Source: Roseiarcus sp963829505
Lineage (GTDB): Bacteria; Pseudomonadota; Alphaproteobacteria; Rhizobiales; Beijerinckiaceae
Assembly (NCBI GenBank): GCA_963829505.1
Contig: CAWHIL010000003.1
Location: 496,001-560,000, forward strand
Direction of reading: 5' to 3'
Length of the DNA: 64,000 nt
The position numbers were made by a program, and so were the translations under genes. Below the pieces are notes generated by a model. That model was not told the origin of the DNA. It did not search any database and saw only the letters and a program-made list of their open reading frames with translations. Every line of letters begins with the position of its first letter. Within the stretch, counting starts at the first letter, position 1. Below, piece by piece: positions 53,686 through 63,357 of this stretch.

Positions 53686-54366
53686 GTGAAACGGGCCAAG
53701 GTCGACCGGGCGGACCTCGAGGCGCGGCTCGGCTATCGGTTCGGCGATCCCGAACTCGCGACGCTCGCGCTGACCCATCTCTCGGCGCAAGCCGGCGACT
53801 CCTATCAGCGCCTCGAGTTCCTCGGCGACCGCGTGCTCGGCGTCGTCGTCGCCGACCATCTCTACCGCGCCTTCCCGGGCGCGAGCGAAGGCGAGCTGTC
53901 GATCCGGCTCGCCAAGCTCGTGCGGCGCGAAACCTGCGCCGAGATCGCGGTCGAATGGGACGTGGGCCCGCATGTCGTGCTCAGCCCCGGAGAGGCGCGC
54001 GCCGGCGGACGCAAGAAGGCGGCGATCCTGTCGGACGTCTGCGAGTCGGTCATCGGGGCCGTCTACGTCGAAGGCGGCTTCGAGGCGGCGCGCGCCCTCA
54101 TCCTGCGCGCCTGGGGCGAGCGGCTGACGGCGGGCGCCGCGCCCGCGCGCGACCCCAAGACCACGCTGCAGGAATGGGCGCAGGCGCGCGCGCTTGCCGC
54201 GCCCCATTACGAGGAGACGCAGCGCAGCGGCCCGGCCCACGCGCCCGTCTTCGTCATGCGGGTCGAACTGCCGGGCTACGAGGCCGCGACCGGCGAAGCG
54301 AACTCGAAACGCGCCGCCGAGCAGGCCGCGGCGCAGGCCTTTCTCGAACGATGGGGAAGCGCGTGA
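53686..54366 (+). CDS. rnc: Ribonuclease III
   Basis: Double-strand RNA endonuclease for rRNA and mRNA processing, 226 residues. The signature is RLEFLGDRVLGVVVAD; ILSDVCESVIGAVYVEGG carries the second acidic site; a dsRNA-binding domain follows (DPKTTLQEWAQARALAAPHYEE..EANSKRAAEQAAAQAFLE). GTG start. The stop overlaps era. Confidence 0.96.
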   Translation: MKRAKVDRADLEARLGYRFGDPELATLALTHLSAQAGDSYQRLEFLGDRVLGVVVADHLYRAFPGASEGELSIRLAKLVRRETCAEIAVEWDVGPHVVLSPGEARAGGRKKAAILSDVCESVIGAVYVEGGFEAARALILRAWGERLTAGAAPARDPKTTLQEWAQARALAAPHYEETQRSGPAHAPVFVMRVELPGYEAATGEANSKRAAEQAAAQAFLERWGSA

Positions 54367-55278
54367 CGCAAACCCGCGCAGGCTTCGTCGCGCTCATCGG
54401 CGCGCCCAACGCCGGCAAGTCCACTCTCGTCAACGCGCTCGTCGGCGAGAAGGTGTCGATCGTCACCCGCAAGGCCCAGACGAACTCGATCGACGGTGCG
54501 CGGCGTCGTGATCCGGGCGGAAGCGCAGATCGTCTTCGTCGACACGCCGGGGCTCTTTCAGCCGAAGCGCCGGCTCGACCGGGCGATGGTCGCCTCCGCC
54601 TGGGGGGCGGCCGCGGACGCCGACGCGATCGCGCTCCTGATCGACGCGCGCAAGGAGTCGGCTTCGACCGGGCTCTCGGAAGAGACGGCGGCGATCCTCG
54701 AGGCCTTGAAGCCGAGCCGCAAGCCGAAGGCGCTCGTCCTCAACAAGATCGATCTCGTGGCGCGCGACAGGCTGCTCGGGCTCGCCGAGCAGATCAACGC
54801 CGCCGAACGCTTCGTCGAGACCTTCATGATCAGCGCCGCCACGGGCGACGGGATCGGCCGGCTCGTCGAGCGGCTCGCCGCGCTCATGCCGGAGGGGCCG
54901 TGGCTCTATCCGGAGGACCAGATCGCCGACGCGCCGATCCGCGCGCTCGCCGCCGAGATCACCCGCGAGAAGCTGCTCGAGCGGCTGCACGACGAACTCC
55001 CCTATCAGGCGACCGTCGAGACCGATTCGTGGAAGGACCAGGCAGACGGCTCGGCGCGGGTCGAGCAGACCGTGTTCGTCACCCGCGAGGGCCACCGCAA
55101 GATCGTGATCGGCGAGGGCGGAAGGACCATCAAGGCGATCGGCACGGCGGCGCGCAAAGACATTGCGGAAGCTCACGGCGCGCCCGTCCACCTCTTCCTG
55201 CATGTGAAGGTGCGCGAGACGTGGCAGGACGACCCCGAGCGTTACCGCGCGATGGGCCTCGAGTTCCCGAAGCGCTGA
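54363..55278 (+). CDS. era: GTPase Era (apparent frameshift)
   Basis: 16S rRNA-binding GTPase for 30S assembly, 304 residues when corrected. Motifs: GAPNAGKSTLVNALVG, DTPGLFQPKRRL, NKID, and KH domain IVIGEGGRTIKAIGTAARKDI. The frame breaks at 54482-54487 (GAACTC); reading GACTC gives RKAQTTRSTVRGVVIRAEAQ, the normal switch I region. Era is essential, so the break is most likely a sequence error. The start is GTG 54363, overlapping the rnc stop, or ATG 54351. Confidence 0.95.
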
Positions 55279-55326
55279 GCGCCTGCGATCGAGACGATCC
55301 CCAACGACGGAAGCGCCTCTCGACCG

Positions 55327-56859
55327 CTATTGGTCGTAAACAAAAACATCTGTGTCGCCCATCGTCGCCACGCTTTGGTAGCCGGCCTCGCGCAGCGCCG
55401 CCTTGAACTTGTCGGCTGTGGTGGCGAAGACGATGGCGTTTCCGACGACGACGATCCGCGATGGGTGCGTCGCCAGCAATTGCCCGATCTCGTCAGGGTT
55501 GCCGACCTTGTATTTGAGCCGCGCTTCGGGCGGCAATTGCCATCCCGCCTCCCAGCCATATTCGTTGTTGAAAGGCGGGACGACCCTGGCTTGGCTCTCG
55601 ACGAGAAAGCCGGGCCAGAAGCTGATCACCGGCTCTCCCGGCGCGGCGAGACGATCAATCGCCTTCGAGACCTCTCGAATGCGCGCCGGCGACTGGTCGC
55701 AGGCCTGCAGATAGAAGAGGAGGCCCGGAACGGCCGAGAGGGCGAACGCCGCGATCCCGGCCCCGGCCGCGAGATTGAGCCGCCGGCGCGCCGCGCTCGA
55801 AAGGTCCGCGGCGGCGAAATAGCCGAAAGCGCCGAGCGTCGCCGACACGATCAGGAAGGGCATGCACAGGGAGTCGTATTGAATGAACGTCGGCGTCGGC
55901 AGCAACGACACCAGGCCCAGAGCCAATGCGATCGCCAGCGCCATGAGCCCCGCTCCGCCCTCGCGCCGGAGATAGGGAAACGTCGCGAACGACACGACCC
56001 CCAGCATGACCACCTGGATCCCGTCGTCCTTTCGAAAGTCCATGAGGTGGAGGGCCGTCCGGGTCTTCTGTTCCCAGTCTCCGACCAGGCCCGAGCCTGT
56101 TATCAGCGCGTGATACCCGATGTTGTTGAACATGAACACGTCGGGCGACGCCAGAAAAAGGACAAGGCTCGGCGCGAGCCCGACAGTTCCTCCAAGACCG
56201 AAGCGCAGAAGACCGAGGAATGCGTCGCTCAGGCTTTGCCCTTTGACGATGATCCATGCGGCGAAGATCGGCGCGAGCACGATCACGTAGGACCGCGTCG
56301 CGCACGCGAGGCCAAACAGGACGCCGGCCAAGGCCAGCCGCGCAAAGCCCTGCCGCACCGGCGGCCAGCACAACGTCACGTAGCAGCCGACCAGGAGCGC
56401 CCCCGTAAGACCATAGGTCTTGACGGTGGTGAACCACGTCGCGATGAGGCCGCAGGAGATATAGAGCGCCAGCGCAACCCAGGCAGCGGCCTGACTTTTC
56501 GTCTGCCGCCTCACGTAAAGGAAGACCAGGAAGCCGGCGCTGGCCGTCAGCAGAACCGAAAGCATACGGGTCGAGGCGTAGGTCGCGCCGAACTGCTTGA
56601 TCCAGAAGCCGTAAACGAAAGGAAGCAGCGGTCCGTTTTGCCAGAAGAAGTTGAGGTAAGGAAGCTGACCCTGGCTGACCAGTTTCGCGGTCAGCGCATA
56701 GAGGCCTTCATCCGGGTCGATCAGACGTTGCTGCGAAATGAGCCACAACACGCCGAACAGAAGCGCGAACGCCAGGATATTCACCGCCAGTTGACTCGTC
56801 CCGATCGCGGGACGAACGCCCACACTGCCGTTCGCGACATCCGCTTTGAGCATCCGCAT
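55327..56859 (-). CDS. GT39/ArnT-like membrane glycosyltransferase
   Basis: A 510-residue integral membrane protein with about eleven helices and the lead LIDPDEGLYALTAKLVSQGQLPYLNFFWQNGPLLPFVYGFWIK, typical of the PMT_2/ArnT superfamily, which transfers sugars from polyprenyl phosphate (Asp-Glu in the first loop is the catalytic pair). The C-terminus is a soluble domain (EVSKAIDRLAAPGEPVISFWPG..VVVGNAIVFATTADKFKAALREAG). The target is unknown. It converges with era and is divergent from the GT2 gene. Confidence 0.85.
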   Translation of the reverse strand: MRMLKADVANGSVGVRPAIGTSQLAVNILAFALLFGVLWLISQQRLIDPDEGLYALTAKLVSQGQLPYLNFFWQNGPLLPFVYGFWIKQFGATYASTRMLSVLLTASAGFLVFLYVRRQTKSQAAAWVALALYISCGLIATWFTTVKTYGLTGALLVGCYVTLCWPPVRQGFARLALAGVLFGLACATRSYVIVLAPIFAAWIIVKGQSLSDAFLGLLRFGLGGTVGLAPSLVLFLASPDVFMFNNIGYHALITGSGLVGDWEQKTRTALHLMDFRKDDGIQVVMLGVVSFATFPYLRREGGAGLMALAIALALGLVSLLPTPTFIQYDSLCMPFLIVSATLGAFGYFAAADLSSAARRRLNLAAGAGIAAFALSAVPGLLFYLQACDQSPARIREVSKAIDRLAAPGEPVISFWPGFLVESQARVVPPFNNEYGWEAGWQLPPEARLKYKVGNPDEIGQLLATHPSRIVVVGNAIVFATTADKFKAALREAGYQSVATMGDTDVFVYDQ

Positions 56860-57402
56860 CTCCGCGCGCCAAGATCAACGGGACAGGCCGCTCCCACGTT
56901 CGGGCTGGGTACCAGCGCAGGACCGCATTGACAACAACGCGTGTCCGGTTCGCCGCATGGGAGAGGTGCGCCATTCCCGTGCCGGAGAGGGCGCCATCCC
57001 GTGGCCTACGCGATCGTCGCTGGAGTCAGGCCCCGCCGTCGACCGGGTGGCCTTCCCGTGGGCCGCGCCGTGGTAAATCCTGCATGCGATCGACGCGGCG
57101 CCGTTGACGTCCGAAAGGGTTCGTGGCCATTTGTCGCCCGCCCGCCAACTCCGGCCTGTCGGCGTGGCAGCGTTTGCTTAGGGTTTCAATTGACCCCGGC
57201 CGGGCCGCCGAAAACTCTATGACAAAAACGACCGCAGGCCCTCACGGATGCCCCTGCGGAAAATCCAAAATGCCGGTCGTTGACGTCCCGAGTGCGGAGG
57301 ACAACAAGTTAACTCAAGTTTAGCGCCCTCGAGCCTGTTGGATACAAACTTCCTTCATCTTGATAAAGTAGGCGCTCACGCGGAAGTCCATCGGAGAAAT
57401 CA
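56860..57402. other. Divergent intergenic region, no gene recognised
   Basis: About 540 bases between divergent glycosyltransferase genes. Several short open frames occur, none with good ribosome-binding site or known product. AT-rich sequence at 57200-57400 (GTTAACTCAAGTTTAG, TTGGATACAAACTTC, CTTGATAAAG) probably contains the promoter of the GT2 operon. Confidence 0.5.
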
Positions 57403-58151
57403 TTGCTTGAAGGTCAGAAGATCGTTGTCGTGCTTCCGGCCTACAACGCTGAAAAGACGCTCCGCCAGACGCTTGACGCGCTCCCGCGCGAGGTCGTCGA
57501 CGAGATCATTCTGACCGACGACGCGAGCCGCGACGACACGGTCGCCTTGTCGCGCTCGCTTGGGATCCATACGCTGCTGCACGAGGAGAATCGCGGCTAC
57601 GGGGGCAACCAGAAGACCTGCTACGCCGCGGCGCTCGAACTGGGCGCCGACGTCGTGGTCATGCTGCACCCCGACTACCAGTATTCCCCCGACTCGTGCC
57701 GGCGATGGCCTCGATGATCGTTTCCGGAGAATACGACGTCGTGCTCGGGTCGCGGATCTTGGGCAAGGGCGCGCTCGAGGGGGGCATGCCGCTCTACAAG
57801 TACGTGGCGAATCGCGCGCTGACCTTCGTGGAGAACGTCCTGCTCGGCGAGAAATTGTCGGAGTATCATACCGGCTATCGCGCCTGGAACCGCCGCGCGC
57901 TCGAGACGCTGCCGCTCAAACGCTGCTCCGACGATTTCGTCTTCGACAATCAGGCGATTGCGATGGCGGTCGCCTGGGGCCTCAGGATCGGCGAGATTTC
58001 ATGCCCCACTCGCTATTTCAAGGAGGCCTCTTCGATCAACTTTCGCCGCAGCGTGACCTACGGCTTCGGCGTGCTGGGAACAGCCCTCGAGTACCGCCTG
58101 CATCGAATGGGACTGGTGCGCTCGCCCTTGCTTGAAGGCAGCCCCAGATGA
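57403..58151 (+). CDS. Family 2 glycosyltransferase, DPM1-like (apparent frameshift)
   Basis: A cytoplasmic-face GT-A enzyme, 249 residues when corrected, probably making a polyprenyl-phosphate sugar. Motifs: VVVLPAYNAEKTLRQTLDALP, ILTDDASRDDT, ENRGYGGNQKTCYAAALELGADVVVMLHPDYQYSP, then VLGSRILGKGALEGGMPLYKYVANRALTFVENVLLGEKLSEYHTGYRAWNR. A missing base beside GACTC (57691-57695) breaks the frame; adding one C or G gives SP(R/G)LVPAMASMIVS. The stop overlaps the next ATG. The GT39 protein across the promoter might use its product. Confidence 0.85.
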
Positions 58152-58816
58152 CGGAGCCCGCGCTCATGGACGCGCTGACGCATCCCTCGGCGCTTCTGTC
58201 GGCGGGCCTCGCCGCGGTTCCCGACTGGGCCTATCACGTCAGCGGCGCTCACCTCGCCGCCGCCCAGCTTCTGGCGCTCGTCATCGGCATCCTGCCGGCG
58301 TCGGCGCTCGCCATCGCGGCTGGCGCGACGCTCGGCGTCGGCATGGGTTTCGGGCTCTCGTCGGCGACGCTGCTGGTCGGGGCGACTGTGACGTTTCTCC
58401 TCAGCCGCTCGCTGGTTCGTCCTCTCATCAAGCGCTGGGTCGGCGGACGCGCCCGCGCCGGCGCGTTCGACGAGGCTCTCGGCCGGCAGGGCTGGCGGAT
58501 TGTCTGCCTCATGCGCGTTTCCCCGGCGGCGCCGTTCGTGCTGACGAGCTATCTCCTCGGCCTCTCGAAAGTGTCCTTTCGCGACTATATCGTCGGCACG
58601 CTGGCGGCCCTGCCGGCGCTCCTGGGCTATGTCGTGGTCGGCGACCTCGCAGCGAGCGGGGTGCGCTCTGCGGTCGCCCAGAACTGGATCGGCGGCGCCT
58701 TGCTCGGCGTCGGCATCCTTGCGACGGTGCTTCTGACCGCCAAAGTCGGCCGCATCATCGCCCGGGCGCTGAAAGCCACCCCTTCCGAAACGCAGGCTCT
58801 GGCGGCGCGGGACTGA
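58148..58816 (+). CDS. TVP38/TMEM64 (VTT domain) membrane protein
   Basis: A 222-residue protein of the DedA-like VTT superfamily, thought to move or flip lipids. Core: ILPASALAIAAGATLGVGMGFGLSSATLLVGATVTFLLSRSLVRPLIKRW, then FDEALGRQGWRIVCLMRVSPAAPFVLTSYLLGLSKVSFRDYIVGTLAALPA, with the conserved F/G-x-R segment. It overlaps the GT2 stop (ATGA), so a link with polyprenyl-phosphate or phospholipid handling is likely. Confidence 0.9.
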   Translation: MTEPALMDALTHPSALLSAGLAAVPDWAYHVSGAHLAAAQLLALVIGILPASALAIAAGATLGVGMGFGLSSATLLVGATVTFLLSRSLVRPLIKRWVGGRARAGAFDEALGRQGWRIVCLMRVSPAAPFVLTSYLLGLSKVSFRDYIVGTLAALPALLGYVVVGDLAASGVRSAVAQNWIGGALLGVGILATVLLTAKVGRIIARALKATPSETQALAARD

Positions 58817-59290
58817 CCGCGCCGGCCGCTTCCCGCTCGGGAGAACTTGGTTATCCCTGTTTGTGAACCGGCGCGGCGGCGCGAGCGCGTCCGGGGGAGG
58901 GGGTCAGGCGGGTGAAATCGGCCGCGCCCCGCCATGATCCGTGATTGCCATTTCCCCGCAAAACCGCCCCTGTTCGTGCAAAAACATGCGCTGCTCCGCA
59001 CGAAACCCTCCCTGATACGGACGAAAAGTCTCCCTGTTATTTCGAGCCCGCAAGCGGCCCCTGGCGACCCCCTTCCGCCCCATGTGGCTCGCGCCGACCC
59101 CCGTGCGCGTCCCGCGATCTCCGTCTAACCGGCTGCAAAGCGACGCGTTTTGTAGTTTCTCTTTAAGAGAATGCTAAAGCGTGTTATTCTGATAAAAAGC
59201 ATCGAGGTGGCGCGACACTCCGAGGAAATCGCAGAAGCAGAAATTGTGCCCTTGCGTCTAAAGCCGGATTATGGATGATTATGCACGATT
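58817..59290. other. Intergenic region before the DeoR gene
   Basis: About 470 bases. Positions 58940-59050 contain a run of short similar phrases (CCCCTGTTCGTGCAAAAA, CCTCCCTGATACGGACGAAAA, TCTCCCTGTTATTTCGA), which looks like a degenerate repeat known between genes in Rhizobiales. Positions 59140-59290 are AT-rich and probably contain the DeoR promoter. No gene seen. Confidence 0.5.
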
Positions 59291-60095
59291 ATGACGAATA
59301 GAACCATCCTCTCAACCCTTCCCGCCGAACGCCAGGAGGCGATCCTCACGCTTCTGGCGCGCGGGACGCGTGTGGTTGCAGCGGATCTCGCGCGCGCCTT
59401 CGACGCCTCCGAGGACACGATCCGGCGCGACCTGCGCGATCTCGCCGCGGCCGGTCTATGCCGACGGGTCTACGGCGGCGCGCTTCCCGTTTCGCCCGCC
59501 TCGGGCAGCCTCGAGACGCGGGAGAACGAGGCGCGGGAGCGTAAGGGCGCGCTCGGCCGCGCTGCTGCGCGGCTGGCCAGGGCCGGATCGACGCTGTTCA
59601 TCGACGCCGGTACGACAAATCTCGCAATCGCGCGCGCCCTGCCGGTCGATCTCGGGCTGACCGTCGTCACCAACGCGCCGAGCCTCGCCGCGGCGATCGC
59701 CGGGACGGCCGGCCTGGAACTCGTGCTGATCGGTGGCCGCGTCGATCCGCGTTCGGGCGCCGCGCTCGGCGCGCGGGCCTTCCGGGACGCAAGCGAAATC
59801 CGCGTCGATCTCGCCTTTCTCGGCGCCTGCGCGGTTGACGCAGAGGCAGGCGTCGCGGCCTTCGGCGCCGAGGAGGCCGAATTCAAGCGCCTCGTCGCGA
59901 GTTCGGGCAGCAGCCGTCGTCGCGGCGGTCACGACCGACAAGCTCGCGACAGCCGCGCCGTTCTTCGTTGTGCCTGCGGCGGCGCTCTCCAGGCTCGTCG
60001 TCGAACGGGACGCGCCGGAAGCGGCGCTCACGCCCTTCGTCGCGGCCGGCGTCAAGGTGACGCGCGCCGACGCGGCGGCGGAGCGCGCGGCATGA
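59291..60095 (+). CDS. DeoR/GlpR family transcriptional regulator (apparent frameshift)
   Basis: A sugar-phosphate-responsive repressor, 267 residues when corrected. The N-terminal HTH is LPAERQEAILTLLARGTRVVAADLARAFDASEDTIRRDLRDLAAAGLCRRVYGGAL. The DeoRC sensor has FIDAGTTNLAIARAL, LTVVTNAPSLAAAI, LVLIGGRVDPRSGAALG and FLGACAVDAEAGVAAFGAEEAEFKRL. The frame breaks at 59899-59904 (GAGTTC); reading GAGTC gives FKRLVASRAAAVVAAVTTDKLAT, the expected conserved helix. The MFS gene after it is a likely target. Confidence 0.9.
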
Positions 60096-60162
60096 ATGCC
60101 GGGAAGGGGGAGGGTAGCGTGATGAAGGCAGGTCGAGCGGTTCGACGATTGAGGCCGGTTTC

Positions 60163-61314
60163 ATGCAAGACCGTGTGGCTCTAGCGTCGCCGTCCCGAGC
60201 CGCCGCGTGGCGCGAGCGCGCCGCGGTCACCGCGGTCTTTCTCCTGCTCGGCGTCGGCGCGGGCGTGTGGTCGGTGGCGATCCCGGCGTTCAAGTCGAGG
60301 CTCGCGCTCTCCGACGGATCGCTGGCGCTCGCCCTGTTTGCCGCGGCGGTCGGCGCGGTGATCGCGATGGTGCTCGCGACCGCGCTCGCGAGCCGCATCG
60401 GCGCAGCGAAGGCGACGCGGGTTGCAGCCGTCCTCTATGCAGTTGCGCTTCTGACGCCTGCCTTCGCGGCAAGCTTCGCGGTCTTCTCAGCGACCGCCTT
60501 CGCGCTCGGGCTTGCGACCGGCCTGCTCGACGTCACGATGAACGCGCATGCCAGCCGGGTCGAGGGTCGCTGGGGCGCGGCGATCATGTCGTCGTTTCAT
60601 GCGGGCTTCAGCCTCGGCGGGCTTGGCGGGGCGGCGCTCGGCGCGGCGCTCGTGGGCGGGGGACCCTCGGAGATGCTGGCCGCAGCCGCGGCGATTGCGC
60701 TCGTGCTGGCGCTGGCGGCCGGCCCGGCGCTGAGCGACGGCGCGCTGGCCCCGTCCGCGCCCGTCGCGCTGGCGACGCCCGTCCGCGCCGCGCTGCCGCT
60801 CTGCGCGATCGCGGCGCTCTTTTTCGTCACCGAGGGCGCGATGGCCGACTGGAGCGGCGTCTATCTCGCCGACGTCGTGCGCGCGCCGGCGAACCTCGTC
60901 GCGGTCGGCTACGCCGCCTTCTCGGTCGCGATGGTCGCGGGCCGGCTTGCGGGCGACGCCGCGGTGCGCGCGCTCGGGCGCGCCCGGGTGGTCGGCTACG
61001 GCGCGATGCTCGCGGCCGCCGGGCTGGGGCTTGCCGTCGCCGTGCCGAACACGGCCGCGACCGCCGTCGGTCTGGCGCTTGTCGGCCTCGGCCTTTCGAA
61101 CGGCGTTCCGGCTGTGTTCAGCGCCGCGGCCGCGCTGACCGCCGCGCCCGCCGCCGGCGTCGCGATGGCGGCGACCGCTGGCTACGCCGGCTTTCTCGCG
61201 GGGCCAGCCGCCATCGGCGCCGTCGCGGAAGGTTTCGGCCTGCGAATGGCGTTCGGGCTCCTGATCCTGCTTGCGCTCGCCGCCGCCGCGATCGCGCGGG
61301 CGTTGAGAAAGTAG
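60163..61314 (+). CDS. MFS transporter, sugar/FucP-like or YbjJ-like
   Basis: A 383-residue major facilitator with twelve predicted helices. After the N-terminal helix (AVTAVFLLLGVGAGVWSVAIPAFKSRLALSDGSLALALFAAAVGAVIAMVLA), loop 2-3 reads LASRIGAAKATRVAA, and the fourth/fifth helices have GLLDVTMNAHASRVEGRWGAAIMSSFHAGFSLGGLGG, the N/H pattern typical of the YbjJ-like branch. The substrate is unknown. It lies 67 bases after the DeoR gene, likely in one transcript. Confidence 0.88.
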   Translation: MQDRVALASPSRAAAWRERAAVTAVFLLLGVGAGVWSVAIPAFKSRLALSDGSLALALFAAAVGAVIAMVLATALASRIGAAKATRVAAVLYAVALLTPAFAASFAVFSATAFALGLATGLLDVTMNAHASRVEGRWGAAIMSSFHAGFSLGGLGGAALGAALVGGGPSEMLAAAAAIALVLALAAGPALSDGALAPSAPVALATPVRAALPLCAIAALFFVTEGAMADWSGVYLADVVRAPANLVAVGYAAFSVAMVAGRLAGDAAVRALGRARVVGYGAMLAAAGLGLAVAVPNTAATAVGLALVGLGLSNGVPAVFSAAAALTAAPAAGVAMAATAGYAGFLAGPAAIGAVAEGFGLRMAFGLLILLALAAAAIARALRK

Positions 61315-61434
61315 GGGCGATATCGGCCACGTTTTCCGCATGAAATCCGGCGACACTTGCCCGCGATGCGCGTTCTACCCGTGCGCCGGCGGTCGAACCC
61401 GGCCCGGCGCGGACGTTTCTTCTGGAGACCGAAC

Positions 61435-61779
61435 ATGCGAACGACCTGGAAACCGCACGAGAAGCACGGCGAACTCACCGAGCGCAGCGATCTGCCCGAC
61501 AGCGTCTTCGCCTTCCCGGGCAAGCGAAAGGAGCCGATGACCGACGCTGCCCATGTCCGCAACGCCATCGCCCGATTCGACCAGACGACCGGCGTCTCGG
61601 ACGAGGAGCGCGATGAGGCCTTCGCCAACATCAAAAAGGCCGCGCAGCACTACGGCGTCGATATGACGGAGGCGGGCTGGAAGGAGCTTGGCAAGGCGCC
61701 GAGGACAGGCCGAACAGGCGAGGACCGCAAAGCGTCCGCGCGCAAGGCGGCGGCGACCCGCAGGAAGCATGGCGGATAA
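61435..61779 (+). CDS. DUF6582-like hypothetical protein
   Basis: A 114-residue hydrophilic protein, common in bacteria and phages without known function: TERSDLPDSVFAFPGKRKEPMTDAAHVRNAIARFDQTTGVSDEERDEAFANIKKAAQHYGVDMTEAGWKELG, then a Lys/Arg/Ala tail. The domain recurs in proteins that contain the LPDSVFAFP..R..P phrase. The start at 61435 has CTGGAG nine bases before it. Confidence 0.75.
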   Translation: MRTTWKPHEKHGELTERSDLPDSVFAFPGKRKEPMTDAAHVRNAIARFDQTTGVSDEERDEAFANIKKAAQHYGVDMTEAGWKELGKAPRTGRTGEDRKASARKAAATRRKHGG

Positions 61780-61844
61780 GCGTCGCCTCGGGGCTTCGCC
61801 GAGCGCGCCCTCGCGTTATTGAAATGAAAGGCCTTCATGCTTAC

Positions 61845-61867
61845 AATGCTTGCAATCTGCTAGCATT
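61845..61867. promoter_or_regulatory. Operator-like inverted repeat before toxin-antitoxin pair 3
   Basis: AATGCTTGCA and TGCTAGCATT, separated by ATC, match in nine of ten pairs. The repeat ends 10 bases before the antitoxin GTG, overlapping the leader, as do FitAB and VapBC operators. Confidence 0.6.
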
Positions 61868-61877
61868 GGAGGCGCAA

Positions 61878-62114
61878 GTGCTCACCCAGTTGATGGTTCG
61901 CAAGCTCGACCCAGAGCTGGTGGCCGCGCTGAAGCGCCGAGCCGCCGAGCACGGACGCTCGATGGAGGCCGAGCATCGGGAGATCCTGCGCGAGGCGCTG
62001 ACGCCCGGACGCAGGACGTTCTGGGATCAGGTGGACGCGTTCCGCAGGGAAGTGCGCCTGCCCGCCGGCGTCGACACCACGGCGATGATCCGCGAGGATC
62101 GCGACAACCGATGA
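61878..62114 (+). CDS. FitA/VapB-like ribbon-helix-helix antitoxin
   Basis: A 78-residue antitoxin: MLTQLMVRKLDPELVAALKRRAAEHGRSMEAEHREILREAL is the RHH DNA-binding part with the classic RSMEAEHREIL helix, followed by the toxin-binding tail (FWDQVDAFRREVRLPAGVDTTAMIREDRDNR). GTG at 61878 with GGAGG is preferred to the upstream ATG, which would translate the operator. It overlaps the toxin by ATGA. Confidence 0.88.
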   Translation: MLTQLMVRKLDPELVAALKRRAAEHGRSMEAEHREILREALTPGRRTFWDQVDAFRREVRLPAGVDTTAMIREDRDNR

Positions 62115-62512
62115 AGTTCGTCGTCGACGCGAGCGTTGCGGTCAAATGGTTCGTCGATGAGACGGGGTCGGTCGAAGCCCGCGCACTGCAGGGACATGAC
62201 CTGCTCGCGCCGGATCTGTTCTTCGCCGAAGTGGCCAACGTCCTCTGGGGGCTCAGGCGCAGACGGCTTCTGACAAACGAAGCCTATACCGTCAGGATCG
62301 ATGCGCTTGCCGCCGCGCCCGTCGCGGTCACGCGGACACGCGATCTGATCGAGATGGCCGCCGGTCTCGCCGTTCACATGGACCACCCAGTCTACGATTG
62401 CATCTACGTCGCCCTTGCGATGCACGCCGGCTGTCAGTTCGTCACTGCGGACAAGAAGCTCCACGCCGCCGCAGCGCCGCTGATCGGCGGCGATGTCATT
62501 AGGATCCTTTAG
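62111..62512 (+). CDS. PIN-domain toxin, VapC/FitB type
   Basis: A 133-residue RNase toxin. The acidic PIN residues are visible: Asp6 in FVVDASVAVKW, Glu in FFAEVANVLWGLRRR, Asp in PVYDCIYVALAMHAGCQFVTADKKL and the final Asp in TADKK. The partner antitoxin is directly upstream. It likely cleaves tRNA or another structured RNA when free. Confidence 0.9.
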   Translation: MKFVVDASVAVKWFVDETGSVEARALQGHDLLAPDLFFAEVANVLWGLRRRRLLTNEAYTVRIDALAAAPVAVTRTRDLIEMAAGLAVHMDHPVYDCIYVALAMHAGCQFVTADKKLHAAAAPLIGGDVIRIL

Positions 62513-62565
62513 GCTGGCGTCGCATCCGTCGACTTTGCCGCCGCTCTCATGTAAAGCCCTTTAAC

Positions 62566-63207
62566 ATGAATTGGCGCAGGTCAGGGGACGGCGAAGGCGA
62601 CGCGCGGCGCGGCTACCACCACGGCAATCTGCGCGAGGCGCTGATCGAGGCGGCGCTCGCGCTGATCGCCGCCAAGGGCGTCGCGGGCTTCACCTTTGCT
62701 GACGCCGCGCGCTCCGCCGGCGTCAGCGCCGCCGCCCCTTACCGGCATTTCCGAGATCGCGACGAACTCATGCAGAGCGTGGCGCTGCGCGGCTTCGAAC
62801 GATTCGAGGCGGCGCTCGCGAGAGGCTGGGACGACGGGCGCCCGGACGCCTTCGCCGCGCTCGACCGCCTCGGCGGGGCCTATCTCACGTTCGCCCGCGA
62901 CGAGCCCGCGTTCTATTCGGCGATGTTCGAGGCCGGAGTTCCGACCGCGGCCAATCCCGAATTGCGCCAGGCGGGCGAGCGGGCCTTCGCGGTCCTCAGG
63001 AGCGCAGCCGAGAAGGTCTCCGCCTCCATGCCCGAAGGCAAGCGGCCGCCGGCGCTGATGGTCGCCCTGCATGTCTGGGCGATGGCCCATGGCGTCGCCT
63101 CGCTCTTCGGCCGCGGCGACGGCGCGCGGCGCCCGACGCCGATGCGGCCCGAGGAGCTTCTCGAGGCGAATGTGCTGATTTACCTGCGCGGCCTCGGGGC
63201 GCGGTGA
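62566..63207 (+). CDS. TetR/AcrR family regulator with WHG-type C-terminal domain
   Basis: A 213-residue one-component regulator. HTH: YHHGNLREALIEAALALIAAKGVAGFTFADAARSAGVSAAAPYRHFRDRDELMQSVALRGF. The C-terminal part (DRLGGAYLTFARDEPAFYSAMFEAG, HVWAMAHGVASLFG) matches the TetR_C_33/WHG domain. The ligand and targets are unknown. No obvious divergent partner. Confidence 0.9.
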   Translation: MNWRRSGDGEGDARRGYHHGNLREALIEAALALIAAKGVAGFTFADAARSAGVSAAAPYRHFRDRDELMQSVALRGFERFEAALARGWDDGRPDAFAALDRLGGAYLTFARDEPAFYSAMFEAGVPTAANPELRQAGERAFAVLRSAAEKVSASMPEGKRPPALMVALHVWAMAHGVASLFGRGDGARRPTPMRPEELLEANVLIYLRGLGAR

Positions 63208-63300
63208 GCGCGCCGGCGATCTGCGGCATCGGTGGAAGGCGAAGCCGCCCGCGTCGGTGCGATTATGGCTGATTGGCGCTCCTCCGTCGTTAACGGTCTC

Positions 63301-63329
63301 TTGACAACGGCGAACGTTTGAAGTTAATG
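63301..63329 (+). promoter_or_regulatory. Sigma70-like promoter before DUF2852 gene
   Basis: TTGACA (63301-63306), 17-base spacer, then TTAATG (63324-63329), about 30 bases before the ATG at 63358. GTTAACGG and a low-GC stretch surround it. Confidence 0.5.
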
Positions 63330-63357
63330 TTCATTACATTCACACGGGGAATACGCC

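Noticed and set aside
57219..57323. Short peptide gene with CPCGK motif before the GT2 gene
   Set aside because: Only 34 residues, no ribosome-binding site, and no recognised family; it could not be supported.
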